This document shows, one piece after another, positions 41,396-49,809 of a DNA stretch of 64,000 nucleotides (positions are counted from its first letter, which is position 1; every line of letters starts with the position of its first letter). A program made the translations under genes and the position numbers. The notes beneath the pieces are model-generated. The model ran no database searches, was not told the origin of the DNA, and saw only the letters and a list, made by a program, of their open reading frames with translations. This stretch comes from Flavobacterium sp. ENC (GTDB lineage Bacteria; Bacteroidota; Bacteroidia; Flavobacteriales; Flavobacteriaceae). The DNA lies in NCBI RefSeq assembly GCF_020991415.1, contig NZ_JAJMOY010000005.1:372001-436000 (forward strand). Reading direction: 5' to 3'.

Positions 41396-41857
41396 ATGCC
41401 TAAAGAAATTAATTTTCATTTTAAAAGTCCAAAAGATAGTCCGGGTTATTTGCTGGGACAGCTCACCATGCTTTGGCAGCGTAAACAAAAGAAAGTTTTA
41501 GATCCGTTAGATCTGACACAGACGCAATTTGTATTATTAGCCGCTTTAGGCTGGCTTTCCAAAAACAGCAATGCCGTAACGCAAATTGACATTGCCAACC
41601 AAAGTAATTCCGACAGAATGATGGTCTCAAAAGTATTGCGAACACTGGAAGAAAAAGGTTTCGTAACACGACAGGAACATGAAACGGACACAAGGGCAAA
41701 GACCATTCGGCTAACAGATACCGGAGAAGCCGTTTTGCAAAAAGCAATCATTGAGATTGAAAATGCTGACCTTGATTTCTTTTCTTCCTTAGACGAAAAT
41801 CTTTCCTCGTTCAATTCTAATATGGTAAAACTTATTGATACCAATAAGACTGAATAA
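41396..41857 (+). CDS. MarR family transcriptional regulator
   Basis: 153 residues with the MarR winged helix: LTQTQFVLLAALGWLS, VTQIDIANQSNSDRMMVSKVLRTLEEKGFVTRQEHETDTRAKTIRLTDTGEAVL. The wing (HETDTRAKT) and recognition helix are typical. It lies 142 bp after the VOC gene; a -7-like TATCTTTG at 41334-41341 might give it its own promoter. Probably represses the VOC gene through the palindrome at 40844-40878. Confidence 0.88.
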   Translation: MPKEINFHFKSPKDSPGYLLGQLTMLWQRKQKKVLDPLDLTQTQFVLLAALGWLSKNSNAVTQIDIANQSNSDRMMVSKVLRTLEEKGFVTRQEHETDTRAKTIRLTDTGEAVLQKAIIEIENADLDFFSSLDENLSSFNSNMVKLIDTNKTE

Positions 41858-41895
41858 AAATCAAAGGGATCAAATGTTCGATTCTAATCCATGAC

Positions 41896-41968
41896 AACCG
41901 CAAAGTCCGCAACGCTTAAAATTAAGCCTTGCGGACTTCGCGCTTCTAACTTTGCGAACCTTGCGGTT
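41896..41968. repeat. AACCGCAAAG...CTTGCGGTT hairpin repeat, copy 3
   Basis: End-inverted AACCGCAAAGTCCGCAACGC and CTTTGCGAACCTTGCGGTT, with inverted AAGTCCGC/GCGGACTT inside. Third copy of the family at 39850 and 40686. Confidence 0.7.
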
Positions 41969-42068
41969 AAAAAGATCTGCACTGAAGTCACAAACCTCCG
42001 CACTGCATTCCACAAAGTTTTCCGTGAACGCAAGCACGCATAACTTCTAAAACTCTGTAATAATTTAC

Positions 42069-42076
42069 TATATTTG
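42069..42076 (+). promoter_or_regulatory. -7 promoter element (TATATTTG)
   Basis: TATATTTG matches TAnnTTTG, about 88 bp before the ATG of the beta-propeller gene. No clear -33 box. Confidence 0.45.
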
Positions 42077-42164
42077 GCACAGACATTGGGTTGCTTATCG
42101 AATTCAATAGGCTTAATTTCATCGTACTAAAAAGAAATCAAATGCTCCAATCAAAATTATAAAA

Positions 42165-43334
42165 ATGAAAAAAAAGCTAATACTCCTTTTATTTGCATTT
42201 ACGGTTATCAATACGTTTGGGCAAGTGCCAGCCACAGCAAATACTGGCAGCCTGTTCTCTAATAAGGTTGTTCATCCCGTGGCAAAAGTTCCATTAGACG
42301 AGGCATCAATTTTAATTTATGATTACGATGGTTCGCTTTTTTCATTTGATTTAGAGTCCGAACAAATTGGCTGGACCGTAAAAGCAACCGATGCCCACAC
42401 CGAAATGTGCGCCAATCAGTTAACGTTACAGGATGGAGTGGTATATGTGCCGTTTATTAATGGTGAAATTTTCGCGATTGATAATATGACCGGAGATGTT
42501 TTCTGGAAATCAAGGTTAGGAAATACTACCGATCAGATTGTGCTGAAAGACCAGACACCTGTTATCAATAATGGAAAACTATACATCACTTCCCAAGGTC
42601 AAAACAGTACAATTTATGCACTTAACATAAAAGACGGCAGTTTAGCATGGAGCCACAAGTTAGACGACGCGTCTAATGCTGTTTCAGTACTCTTTTTTAA
42701 CAACAAGGTTTTTACCCAAAGCGGTTCTAATCTCTACAGTTTTGACGCCGGTACGGGAAAACTGCTCAACCAGAAAACTTTTGAGGAAGCTATCTCCGGA
42801 AAACCTGTTACAGATGATGAAAATATATTTATAGCCAATGAAAAGGATGTAGTCTATGCTTTAAGTCCTGACAAACTCGATGTTTTATGGCAATTTAAAA
42901 TAGAGGAAAACCAACATAACATCAAGGACCGCATATTTAGCAAAAATAAAAAAGTATATTTTGCAGCACAGGGCGAAACCGTTTCTTCTCTATATGCTGT
43001 TGATTCAAAAACCGGAACACAGCTTTGGAAAACTGATTTTAAAAACGACAATGTTCAATACATTACCGAGAAAGACGATAATCTTTGGGGATATACCCGC
43101 AAGGGAAAACTTTTTCAATTGGACATTGATAATGGTGAAACAGCATTCGAAGCAAAATTAACCACCAACCCTATTTCAAATCTTGAATTTCCGGATGATG
43201 ATTCTTTGTTTTATTATTCTGACGCTGCTTTAATTCAGTTTGAATATAAAACAAAAGACGAAAACGAAGTTTACCTGCGAACCTCTATTAAGGACGATGT
43301 TTACAACGCTTATATAAAAGTACTTCGTCCATAA
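42165..43334 (+). CDS. exported PQQ-like beta-propeller protein
   Basis: 389 residues with a signal peptide (MKKKLILLLFAFTVINTFGQ). The mature part has repeated blades with the PQQ/quinoprotein pattern, such as VVYVPFINGEIFAIDNMTG, LYITSQGQNSTIYALNIKDG, VFTQSGSNLYSFDAGTG and VYFAAQGETVSSLYAVDSKTG, each with a Trp-type docking residue nearby. No PQQ enzyme active site is visible, so this is a PQQ-like propeller without known catalysis, similar in form to BamB-type scaffolds. No close operon partners. Confidence 0.82.
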   Translation: MKKKLILLLFAFTVINTFGQVPATANTGSLFSNKVVHPVAKVPLDEASILIYDYDGSLFSFDLESEQIGWTVKATDAHTEMCANQLTLQDGVVYVPFINGEIFAIDNMTGDVFWKSRLGNTTDQIVLKDQTPVINNGKLYITSQGQNSTIYALNIKDGSLAWSHKLDDASNAVSVLFFNNKVFTQSGSNLYSFDAGTGKLLNQKTFEEAISGKPVTDDENIFIANEKDVVYALSPDKLDVLWQFKIEENQHNIKDRIFSKNKKVYFAAQGETVSSLYAVDSKTGTQLWKTDFKNDNVQYITEKDDNLWGYTRKGKLFQLDIDNGETAFEAKLTTNPISNLEFPDDDSLFYYSDAALIQFEYKTKDENEVYLRTSIKDDVYNAYIKVLRP

Positions 43335-43357
43335 CTTTACACCCATTCCAGAAGTCA

Positions 43358-43388
43358 CAGTTTGCAGTTGCAGTTTTCAGTTTGTAAA
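43358..43388. repeat. short CAGTTTTCAGTTT-type repeat
   Basis: CACAGTTTGCAGTTGCAGTT followed by TTCAGTTTG relates this stretch to the longer repeat at 16410-16556. Non-coding. Confidence 0.5.
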
Positions 43389-43636
43389 TTTCATAAGAAA
43401 AGTCGTGTTTTGTTTCTAAATTGCCTCGCGTAATAAGATGGTTTAGTGAACAATTGCTTTGTGAAGTCGCAAATATTATTGAAAAACTAAAATTAAACGC
43501 ACAACTTTTCTGTTGGAAAAACCTTTGTTGAAATAAAAACTACAACAAAATAAGTACAACATTTTTGTTGTAAAATGAGACTGAAATTTAAATAGTTAAC
43601 AGTCGAAGTTGACATTCAAAGTGTAGATTACAGACA

Positions 43637-43852
43637 TCAGTTTATTTTAAAAATTATAAGAAAAGTAAAAACAGGCAGTGCCAAAAATCCTTCCCAAAAT
43701 ATTTCTTCTGATGTACCAATTATATCATTAAAAAACTGAAAAAAATAAATACCCAATAAAGCGACATTTGGAACCCCATTCTCATGAAGACCCGGAACGA
43801 ATAAAAAGGAAATAAGGGCAGTGATTTTTGAAATTTGGATAGCTACGGACAT
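43637..43852 (-). CDS. possible small membrane protein
   Basis: A 71-residue frame begins MSVAIQISKITALISFLFVPG and ends with a second hydrophobic run (FLALPVFTFLIIFKIN). It may form two or three membrane segments. There is no recognisable family, no operon partner and no promoter; AT-rich DNA often produces hydrophobic frames by chance. It might instead be a truncated piece of a longer membrane protein. Confidence 0.35.
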   Translation of the reverse strand: MSVAIQISKITALISFLFVPGLHENGVPNVALLGIYFFQFFNDIIGTSEEIFWEGFLALPVFTFLIIFKIN

Positions 43853-44210
43853 GTTATGTTTGTTTTCTGGTTCGTATTTCGATGAAATTGTATGATGGCA
43901 GGGGTGTTTAATAAATTAAAGTTTTTTCTATCTGATGGATATGAAAACAAACATAAGACAAAAATATTTCAAAAAAATATATAAGAAAATTAATATAGTT
44001 TTTTAATTAAAAAATATTTTGATAAGCAAAAAACTGTAATGTTCAGTTCTATTAAATATTATAAAAAAATATAAACTTTGCGGTGTGAAGTCGGGAGACT
44101 TCGCATAGCAATACGTTTTCTTAAAAACAAAAAACTCCCTAATTTCTTAAGGAGTTTTCCAGTGCTTCCGTTTTTCAATACACAGACTGCAAAAACACAA
44201 GATGCATAAA
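43853..44210. other. intergenic region
   Basis: 358 bp between the possible small membrane frame and the SDR pair; no gene seen apart from the terminator at 44120-44158. Confidence 0.6.
44120..44158 (-). terminator. terminator after the SDR pair
   Basis: Arms AAAACTCC/GGAGTTTT around a 12-base loop that can extend the stem; on the minus strand followed by TTGTTTTTAAG. Confidence 0.7.
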
Positions 44211-44981
44211 TTATTTCATTAAGCTGATATTGGTAAGACCACCATCAGAAAGAATTTCGGTACCTACTATAAAAGACGACTCATCTGAGGCTAAAAATAC
44301 GGCGGCATGTCCAATGTCAGACGGAAGTCCTTGTCGGCCTACAGGTGTAATGTCGATCCACATTTGTTTTACCTCATCTAAATGTTCCTCCGGTACAAGT
44401 TTTCCGAAAACAGGCGTATCAATAGAACCCGGCGAAAGCGCATTCACCCTTATTTTTCGTGGTAATAAATCGAGTGATAACCCTTTGGCGAATGCTATGA
44501 TTGCGGCTTTTGCTGCGGCATAAATAGCCATACCGGGTGCCGCACGATGCGCAGCGCTTGATCCGATTAGTATGATCGATGCACCGTCATTTAAATACGG
44601 AAGTGCTTTCTGTACGGTGAAATAGGCACTTTTCAAATTAAGGTTCATATAACCATCATAATTTTCTTCTGTGACCTGATCGATGGTACCCAATTGCTGA
44701 CCGTCGACAACACCTCCTGCATTTACGACCAGGACATCGATTTTTCCAAATCTGTCGAAGGTCTTTTTGAAGGTGTTTTCAAGATCTTCCATATTCGTGA
44801 CATCACCGGGAATGCTGATAAAATCTGTCCCCAGGATTTCTACCGCACTGTTTAATGTTTTCTCATTTCTACCTGTAATGGTCCCAACGGCTCCTTCGTT
44901 TCTGAAGGCTTCCGCAATACCGAATCCGATACCACTATTACCGCCTGTAACTACTGTTACTTTATTTTTTAGTTTACTCAT
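44211..44981 (-). CDS. short-chain dehydrogenase/reductase
   Basis: 256 residues with TGGNSGIGFGIA, NAGGVVDGQQ, IGSSAAH and YAAAK motifs, and the ending of the classical SDR family (PSDIGHAAVFLASDESSFIVGTEILSDGG). It follows the other SDR gene at 45013 by 31 bp and is probably in the same HxlR-controlled operon. The substrate is unknown; quinone or carbonyl reductase is possible. Confidence 0.88.
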   Translation of the reverse strand: MSKLKNKVTVVTGGNSGIGFGIAEAFRNEGAVGTITGRNEKTLNSAVEILGTDFISIPGDVTNMEDLENTFKKTFDRFGKIDVLVVNAGGVVDGQQLGTIDQVTEENYDGYMNLNLKSAYFTVQKALPYLNDGASIILIGSSAAHRAAPGMAIYAAAKAAIIAFAKGLSLDLLPRKIRVNALSPGSIDTPVFGKLVPEEHLDEVKQMWIDITPVGRQGLPSDIGHAAVFLASDESSFIVGTEILSDGGLTNISLMK

Positions 44982-45012
44982 TTTGCTTTGTTTTAATTTT
45001 TACTACTGAAGT

Positions 45013-45768
45013 TTAGATCCCGTAAATCCCTCCCGAAACCGAAATTTTTTCTCCCGTGATCCAGGCTGCTTCATCAGAGGCCAGAAATACGGCTACTTTT
45101 GCGATATCATCCGGCTGACCTGTTCGGCCCAATGGTGTAGTCGCTACGAGTTTTGCTTCGAAATCACTGCCGATAAAGCCGGCACTATGCGACCCTTCTG
45201 TTTCCACCACACCCGGCAAAATAGAATTGATACGGATGTTTCTGCCGCTAAATTCTTTCGACAACGAAATCGTAATGGCATCTAAAGCTGCTTTGGTGGC
45301 AGAATATACAGCACCTGTTGGCAGCGGTGTGTTACTGGCACCTGAACTGATATTGATAATGTTTCCGCCTTTTTCACCAAACAATTTCAAAGCCTCCTGA
45401 ATAGCAAACAAAGACCCCAAAACATTGGTATTAAATTGTCTGTGGAAAGATTCCTCCAAAGCCTCTTCGATCGGGGCATATTGATAGATTCCGGCGTTGT
45501 TTACCAGAATATCCAATGTTCCGAAAGCACTTTTTGTTGCTTCAAACAATTTTGCCACGTCTGCTGCTACGGACACATCGGCCTGTACTGCAATTGCAAT
45601 TCCGCCGTTATACGTTATCCCTTTTACTACTTTCTCGGCATCTTCTTTACTGGATGCGTAGTTTACCACCACTTTTGCTCCTTCTGCTGCAAAATATTTT
45701 GCTATGGCAGCTCCAATTCCTTTTGAAGCCCCTGTAACTATCGCTACTTTGTTATTTAATCTGTTCAT
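45013..45768 (-). CDS. short-chain dehydrogenase/reductase
   Basis: 251 residues with TGASKGIGAAIAKYFAAEGAKVVVNYASSKEDAE, NNAGIYQYA, ISSGAS and YSATK, the classical SDR motifs, and ending AAWITGEKISVSGGI. The VVVNYASSKE segment after the second strand suggests NADPH preference. First gene of a two-SDR operon that diverges from an HxlR regulator; the -7 element at 45798-45805 lies just upstream. Confidence 0.9.
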   Translation of the reverse strand: MNRLNNKVAIVTGASKGIGAAIAKYFAAEGAKVVVNYASSKEDAEKVVKGITYNGGIAIAVQADVSVAADVAKLFEATKSAFGTLDILVNNAGIYQYAPIEEALEESFHRQFNTNVLGSLFAIQEALKLFGEKGGNIINISSGASNTPLPTGAVYSATKAALDAITISLSKEFSGRNIRINSILPGVVETEGSHSAGFIGSDFEAKLVATTPLGRTGQPDDIAKVAVFLASDEAAWITGEKISVSGGIYGI

Positions 45769-45797
45769 TTTTATGTTTTTTTATAGTATTGCGGATG

Positions 45798-45805
45798 CAA
45801 AGGTA
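45798..45805 (-). promoter_or_regulatory. -7 promoter element of the SDR operon (minus strand)
   Basis: TACCTTTG on the minus strand matches TAnnTTTG, 30 bp before the ATG at 45768. The region at -33 is occupied by AGTAAC repeats. Confidence 0.6.
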
Positions 45806-45824
45806 GAACAGATTAATTTCTTTT

Positions 45825-45873
45825 AGTAACTTTGTAACTAAAAGTAACAGTAACCTTGAAGTAACAAAGTAAC
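45825..45873. promoter_or_regulatory. AGTAAC-type repeat cluster, probable HxlR operator
   Basis: Several AGTAAC or GTAAC boxes lie in about 50 bp, including AGTAACTTTGTAACT, AGTAACAGTAACC and AAGTAACAAAGTAACC, with partial inverted symmetry. TAACTTTG at 45827-45834 may be the -7 box of the HxlR gene. The cluster sits between the HxlR gene and the SDR pair. Confidence 0.65.
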
Positions 45874-45876
45874 CTA

Positions 45877-46230
45877 ATGGATTGTAACTACCGCGAAAAA
45901 GAAAAGCACAAAAAAGAGATGATGGCCGTCCAGGATTCCATGGACGTGCTGAGTGGAAAATGGAAAATAGCGATTATTTCCTCGATTTGTTATTATAACA
46001 AAAGAAGGTTTTCTGACATCCTGAACGATGTCGTTGGCATTTCGAACAAAATGCTGAGTAAGGAATTGAAAGAATTAGAAATCAACAAGTTAATTAAAAG
46101 AACCGTTTTAGATACCCAGCCGGTAAGCATCGAATATGCCCTTACCGACCATGGGAAAACCCTGCAAACGATAATCAACAATCTGACCGATTGGGGAATA
46201 GCGCACCGAAAAAAAATAACGGAGGAATAA
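45877..46230 (+). CDS. HxlR family transcriptional regulator
   Basis: 117 residues with the HxlR winged helix: CNYRE near the start (a Cys near the N-terminus as in redox-responsive members), MDVLSGKWKIAIISSICY, RRFSDILNDVVGISNKMLSKELKELEINKLIKRTV and a PVSIEYALTDHGK wing. Homologues sense quinones or aldehydes. It is divergent from the SDR pair and probably represses it through the AGTAAC boxes. Confidence 0.9.
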   Translation: MDCNYREKEKHKKEMMAVQDSMDVLSGKWKIAIISSICYYNKRRFSDILNDVVGISNKMLSKELKELEINKLIKRTVLDTQPVSIEYALTDHGKTLQTIINNLTDWGIAHRKKITEE

Positions 46231-46361
46231 TTTATTTATAAAACTTCCTGAAGTTTTCAGGAAAGCGACAAATTACAGTAAAGTCGAAGACCTGTTTCGT
46301 TGAACAGCCTTCGACTTCGCTCAGGGTGACACTTGGTTAAAAAAGTGACAGTAACTGTTTT

Positions 46362-46553
46362 CTACTTTTCAGATTGATTTTTTGGTTTCCGTACCAGAAA
46401 ATAAACGGAAGCTACGAAGACAATGATATAAATAACAGCCAGTGCGGGCTGCTCAAATCTTAGCGTTTTAAAGTCGAATTGCTTAAACAAGGTAACGCCC
46501 AAAATGATTGCTACAATCGAAAGCGTAAATGAGAATGTTTTTTTATTTTCCAT
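46362..46553 (-). CDS. small membrane protein (2 TM)
   Basis: 63 residues with two clear membrane segments (FSFTLSIVAIILGVTLFKQF and PALAVIYIIVFVASVYFLV) and a basic C-terminus (RKPKNQSEK), which gives a plausible topology. No recognised family. Lacks operon partners. Confidence 0.6.
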   Translation of the reverse strand: MENKKTFSFTLSIVAIILGVTLFKQFDFKTLRFEQPALAVIYIIVFVASVYFLVRKPKNQSEK

Positions 46554-46951
46554 ATTTTTTATGTTTAATGAGTATCAAATCATTTCTTATGGTTTGTCTG
46601 GCGAATTGCTCTACGGAATGCTACATGTGATTCTTCCTTCCCCAAAATGAAAAGTATTGCACCTAACAGGCGCTTTGCTGAAGCGAATATAAGAATTATT
46701 TTTACTGCAATTTATGAATTCCCACTCTGATCGCGTTACTTAAACTACGGTTCGCCATTATTTCAGGACTGCATCGTAACTACTTTTAAGAATGCAATCA
46801 TATCAGAAGCATCTGATTTTACAAGTCCGGCAGGGGCGGTAACACTCCAGTAAATTGCAGGAATATTTTACTATCCACAATTAAGAAAAATACTATATTT
46901 GGTTTTCAATTTTTATTGGAATCGATCTTCAAACATTTACAAAAAAGTATA
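46554..46951. other. intergenic region
   Basis: 398 bp between the small membrane gene and the alpha/beta hydrolase gene. It contains the -7 element at 46894. No gene seen. Confidence 0.6.
46894..46901 (+). promoter_or_regulatory. -7 promoter element (TATATTTG)
   Basis: TATATTTG matches TAnnTTTG, 51 bp before the ATG at 46952. No clear -33 box. Confidence 0.5.
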
Positions 46952-48346
46952 ATGAGAAAAAATATAATACTTGTATTGCTTAGCTGTATTACTTTTTCCG
47001 GCATCGCACAGAATATTGCCGGCCACTGGACGGGAACGCTTAAAGTTCAGTCTGCTCAATTAAAACTAATTTTTCATATCCATAAAACGGAGAGTGGTTA
47101 TACCGCCACATTGGACAGTCCGGATCAGGGCGCTTTTGGATTACCTGCCAGCAAAGTGACATTTACTGAACCGACCGTATTAATAGAGGCTGCCAACCTT
47201 GGCATAAGCTATATCGGGGAATTAAAAGGAGACCTTATTACAGGTACATTTCAGCAGGGTGGCCAGAAATTTAATGTTGATTTATCGCGCAGTGAAGATA
47301 CGGTTCAGGAAAAAATTAAAAGACCTCAGGAACCTTCCACACCTTATCCCTATTATACCGAGGAAGTTACCTTTAAAAACATAAAAGAAGATATTAATTT
47401 ATCCGGAACGCTGTCACTCCCTAAGAAAGAAGGTGTTTTTCCGGTTGTGGTCTTGATCAGCGGCAGCGGCCCTCAAAACAGGGATGAAGAAATGTTAGGG
47501 CACAAACCCTTCCTTGTACTTTCGGACGATCTCGTTAAAAACGGGATAGGCGTATTGCGTTACGATGACCGGGGCGTTGGCAAATCCGGCGGTATCTTTA
47601 AAACAGCAACCTCTGCTGATTTTGCTGTTGATGCAGCCTCGGCAGTTGAATACCTAAAAACTAGAAAAGAAATAAACAAAGCTAAGATCGGATTGATTGG
47701 TCACAGCGAAGGCGGACTAATTGCACCTCTGGTAGCGACCGAAACAAAAGGCGTTTCTTTTATTGTTTTACTGGCAGGACCAGGCTTACAGGGTGACCAG
47801 GTACTTTTGACTCAACAGGAACTAATTGCCAGAGCCGACGGAAAAAGCGATGCTGAAATCCAAAAAAACAGAATCCTCAATGAAAAAGCTTTTGAGATTG
47901 TAAAAAAATATACTAATCCTGAGGCATTAAAAACCCAATTGACCGCCTATATCACCGAAACATCAAAAAATGATCCTGACAAACCTGAAAATGTTTCTCT
48001 TCAGGATTATGTGAATGCGCAGGTATCTAAAGTTTCAAGTCCCTGGATGGTTAGCTTTTTACGCTATAACCCCGGACCTGTGCTGGAAAAAGTAAAATGC
48101 CCCGTTCTGGCACTTAATGGCGAAAAAGATTTGCAGGTAGCGCCCAAAGAAAATTTGGAGGCGATTAAAAAATCGTTAGCCAAAGGAGGGAATAAAAAAG
48201 TTACGATTAAGGAACTTCCTCATCTGAATCACTTATTCCAGGAAAGCACAACCGGACTTCCAACAGAATATGGAAAAATCGAACAAACCATCTCACCTGT
48301 TGCGCTACAGGAAATCACGAAATGGCTGACATTGCAAGTAAAGTAA
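46952..48346 (+). CDS. exported alpha/beta hydrolase with N-terminal domain
   Basis: The start chosen is the ATG at 46952 (MRKNIILVLLSCITFSGIAQ, a Sec signal peptide); a TTG at 46916 would add 12 residues. The mature protein (464 residues with signal) begins with a beta-rich domain (GHWTGTLKVQSAQLKLIFHI) and then an alpha/beta hydrolase with ISGSGPQNRDEE (oxyanion region), IGLIGHSEGGLIAP (nucleophile Ser in GHSEGG), ALNGEKDLQVAP (Asp) and PHLNHLF (His). It is an exported esterase/peptidase-like enzyme; the substrate is unknown. Followed 23 bp later by an SdpI-type gene. Confidence 0.87.
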   Translation: MRKNIILVLLSCITFSGIAQNIAGHWTGTLKVQSAQLKLIFHIHKTESGYTATLDSPDQGAFGLPASKVTFTEPTVLIEAANLGISYIGELKGDLITGTFQQGGQKFNVDLSRSEDTVQEKIKRPQEPSTPYPYYTEEVTFKNIKEDINLSGTLSLPKKEGVFPVVVLISGSGPQNRDEEMLGHKPFLVLSDDLVKNGIGVLRYDDRGVGKSGGIFKTATSADFAVDAASAVEYLKTRKEINKAKIGLIGHSEGGLIAPLVATETKGVSFIVLLAGPGLQGDQVLLTQQELIARADGKSDAEIQKNRILNEKAFEIVKKYTNPEALKTQLTAYITETSKNDPDKPENVSLQDYVNAQVSKVSSPWMVSFLRYNPGPVLEKVKCPVLALNGEKDLQVAPKENLEAIKKSLAKGGNKKVTIKELPHLNHLFQESTTGLPTEYGKIEQTISPVALQEITKWLTLQVK

Positions 48347-48368
48347 GAAAAAGTTAATACCGTTACTT

Positions 48369-48695
48369 ATGCGTTCAGAATTACTAGTCTCCCTGCTCCT
48401 GCTTTTGATTTCAGTACTTTATTATTACTTCCAGCCCAAAAAAATAAATAATTTTTATGGCTACCGAAGTCGAAAATCAATGAAAAACCTATTGAACTGG
48501 CAATATTCGAACAGATTGGCTGCTATTCTGCTGTTTAGAATTTCACTCTTTAATCTCCTTCTTTTTTTTATACTTTCAGAAGTATATCAGGAGTTAAATA
48601 AAAATTACTTTGGCATATTTTTGATTATTCAGTTTCTGGCAATGTTTTTTTATATAGAGAAAAAGACGGCTGAAAATGAAAATCAGCAGTTATAA
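48369..48695 (+). CDS. SdpI-like membrane protein
   Basis: 108 residues with three membrane segments. The loop FYGYRSRKSMKNLLNWQYSNRLA matches the SdpI family hallmark (YGYRT-x-x-SxxxxxxWxxAN). SdpI gives immunity to the SdpC toxin in Bacillus and may act with a regulator, but short homologues in Bacteroidota are of unknown role. Lies 23 bp after the hydrolase gene. Confidence 0.75.
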   Translation: MRSELLVSLLLLLISVLYYYFQPKKINNFYGYRSRKSMKNLLNWQYSNRLAAILLFRISLFNLLLFFILSEVYQELNKNYFGIFLIIQFLAMFFYIEKKTAENENQQL

Positions 48696-48732
48696 ATCAG
48701 ATCTGTTTTAAACTATCTTTTAAATTTATAAA

Positions 48733-49179
48733 ATGGAAAACACTGAACAAATCTTTGGAGAGTTCCTTATTACAACAGACAAAACAAAACTGGATCTTGT
48801 AGCCATTCACGATTTTCTGTCGAAAGATTCGGGCTGGAGCGATAATATTCCATTCGAAAAAGTAAAAACGTCTATCGATAATTCCCTGAATTTTGGGCTT
48901 TTCCACAACAGCAAACAAATAGGTTTTGCCAGGGTTATATCTGACTTTTCTACGATTGCCTACCTTGGAGATATTTATGTTCTGGACGACTATCGCGGAC
49001 AGGGCCTTTCGAAAAAACTAATGGAAAGTGTTATGACGCATCCCAGCCTGCAAGGGTTAAGGCGCTGGATTTTACTGACTTCAACCGCGGACTGGTTGTA
49101 TGAAAAATATGGTTTTACGAAATTACCAAAACCGGAAATTTATATGGAGCTTTTCAATCCTGACGTTTACAAAAAATAA
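48733..49179 (+). CDS. GNAT family N-acetyltransferase
   Basis: 148 residues with the GNAT acetyl-CoA site: IAYLGDIYVLDDYRGQGLSKKLMESVM (V strand and R/Q-x-x-G-x-G/A loop as YRGQGLSKKL), followed by RRWILLTSTADWLYEKYGF. The acetyl acceptor is unknown. Short gap to the SdpI-like gene. Confidence 0.9.
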   Translation: MENTEQIFGEFLITTDKTKLDLVAIHDFLSKDSGWSDNIPFEKVKTSIDNSLNFGLFHNSKQIGFARVISDFSTIAYLGDIYVLDDYRGQGLSKKLMESVMTHPSLQGLRRWILLTSTADWLYEKYGFTKLPKPEIYMELFNPDVYKK

Positions 49180-49299
49180 TTAAGAAATAAGGAGAGGACT
49201 TTTAACCTGATAAAAACGGAACATTCCATAAATTAAATATAACAGCACAAACCATTAAAAATCATACTTTTACTTTCTATTAATTCAAAATTTCGAAAC

Positions 49300-49698
49300 A
49301 TGGAACCTAAAATGATATGGGCAAATTTAGCCTCAGACAATCTAAGAGCTACTTATGAATTCTATACCAAACTGGGATTTGAATCGAACAACAAATACAG
49401 TTCGGATGAGAATGCCAGTTTCAACTTTGGCAAAGACAAATTCATTATCAATTTCTTTAAAAGATCCAAATTAGAAACAGATATCAACGGCGCAATCGGA
49501 AAATGGAAAACACAAAGTGAAGTTATATTTTCCCTTTCTGCCACCACCCGGGAAGAAGTAGACAGCTGGCGCGAAAAAGTTCTTGAAGCCGGCGGAAGCG
49601 TTTTCTCTGAACCTCAAAACTACGAACAGGGCTATACCTTCTGCTTTGCGGATCCGGACGGGCATAAGTTTAATGTTTTGTACTGGCCGGGGATGTAG
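49300..49698 (+). CDS. VOC superfamily protein (bleomycin-resistance type)
   Basis: 132 residues with the VOC repeats: IWANLASDNLRATYEFYTKLGFESN and WREKVLEAGGSVFSEPQNYEQGYTFCFADPDGHKFNVLYW. The PDGHKFNVLYW ending with the metal-ligand region is typical of the bleomycin-binding/fosfomycin group, but the ligand is unknown. Separate from the neighbours by about 120 bp. Confidence 0.87.
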   Translation: MEPKMIWANLASDNLRATYEFYTKLGFESNNKYSSDENASFNFGKDKFIINFFKRSKLETDINGAIGKWKTQSEVIFSLSATTREEVDSWREKVLEAGGSVFSEPQNYEQGYTFCFADPDGHKFNVLYWPGM

Positions 49699-49809
49699 TA
49701 AACCTTCCTTATTAAAAAAGCCCTTCCTGACTTCTTTTTCAGCAGCAACAAATTTACTCCTGCTCTGGTTTTTCATCAATTAAACCTTATTTTTGGTGAA
49801 AAAACAGCA

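Larger units (their letters stand above)
41858..42164. other. intergenic region
   Basis: 307 bp holding the hairpin repeat at 41896-41968 and the -7 element at 42069. No gene seen. Confidence 0.65.

Noticed and set aside
41446..41844. A 132-codon minus-strand frame opposite the MarR gene
   Set aside because: Serine/cysteine-rich shadow of the MarR coding region; the plus-strand product has the full winged-helix pattern.
46619..46860. Possible gene remnants in the gap before the alpha/beta hydrolase
   Set aside because: Short open stretches exist but none has a start, a family pattern or a neighbour to explain it.
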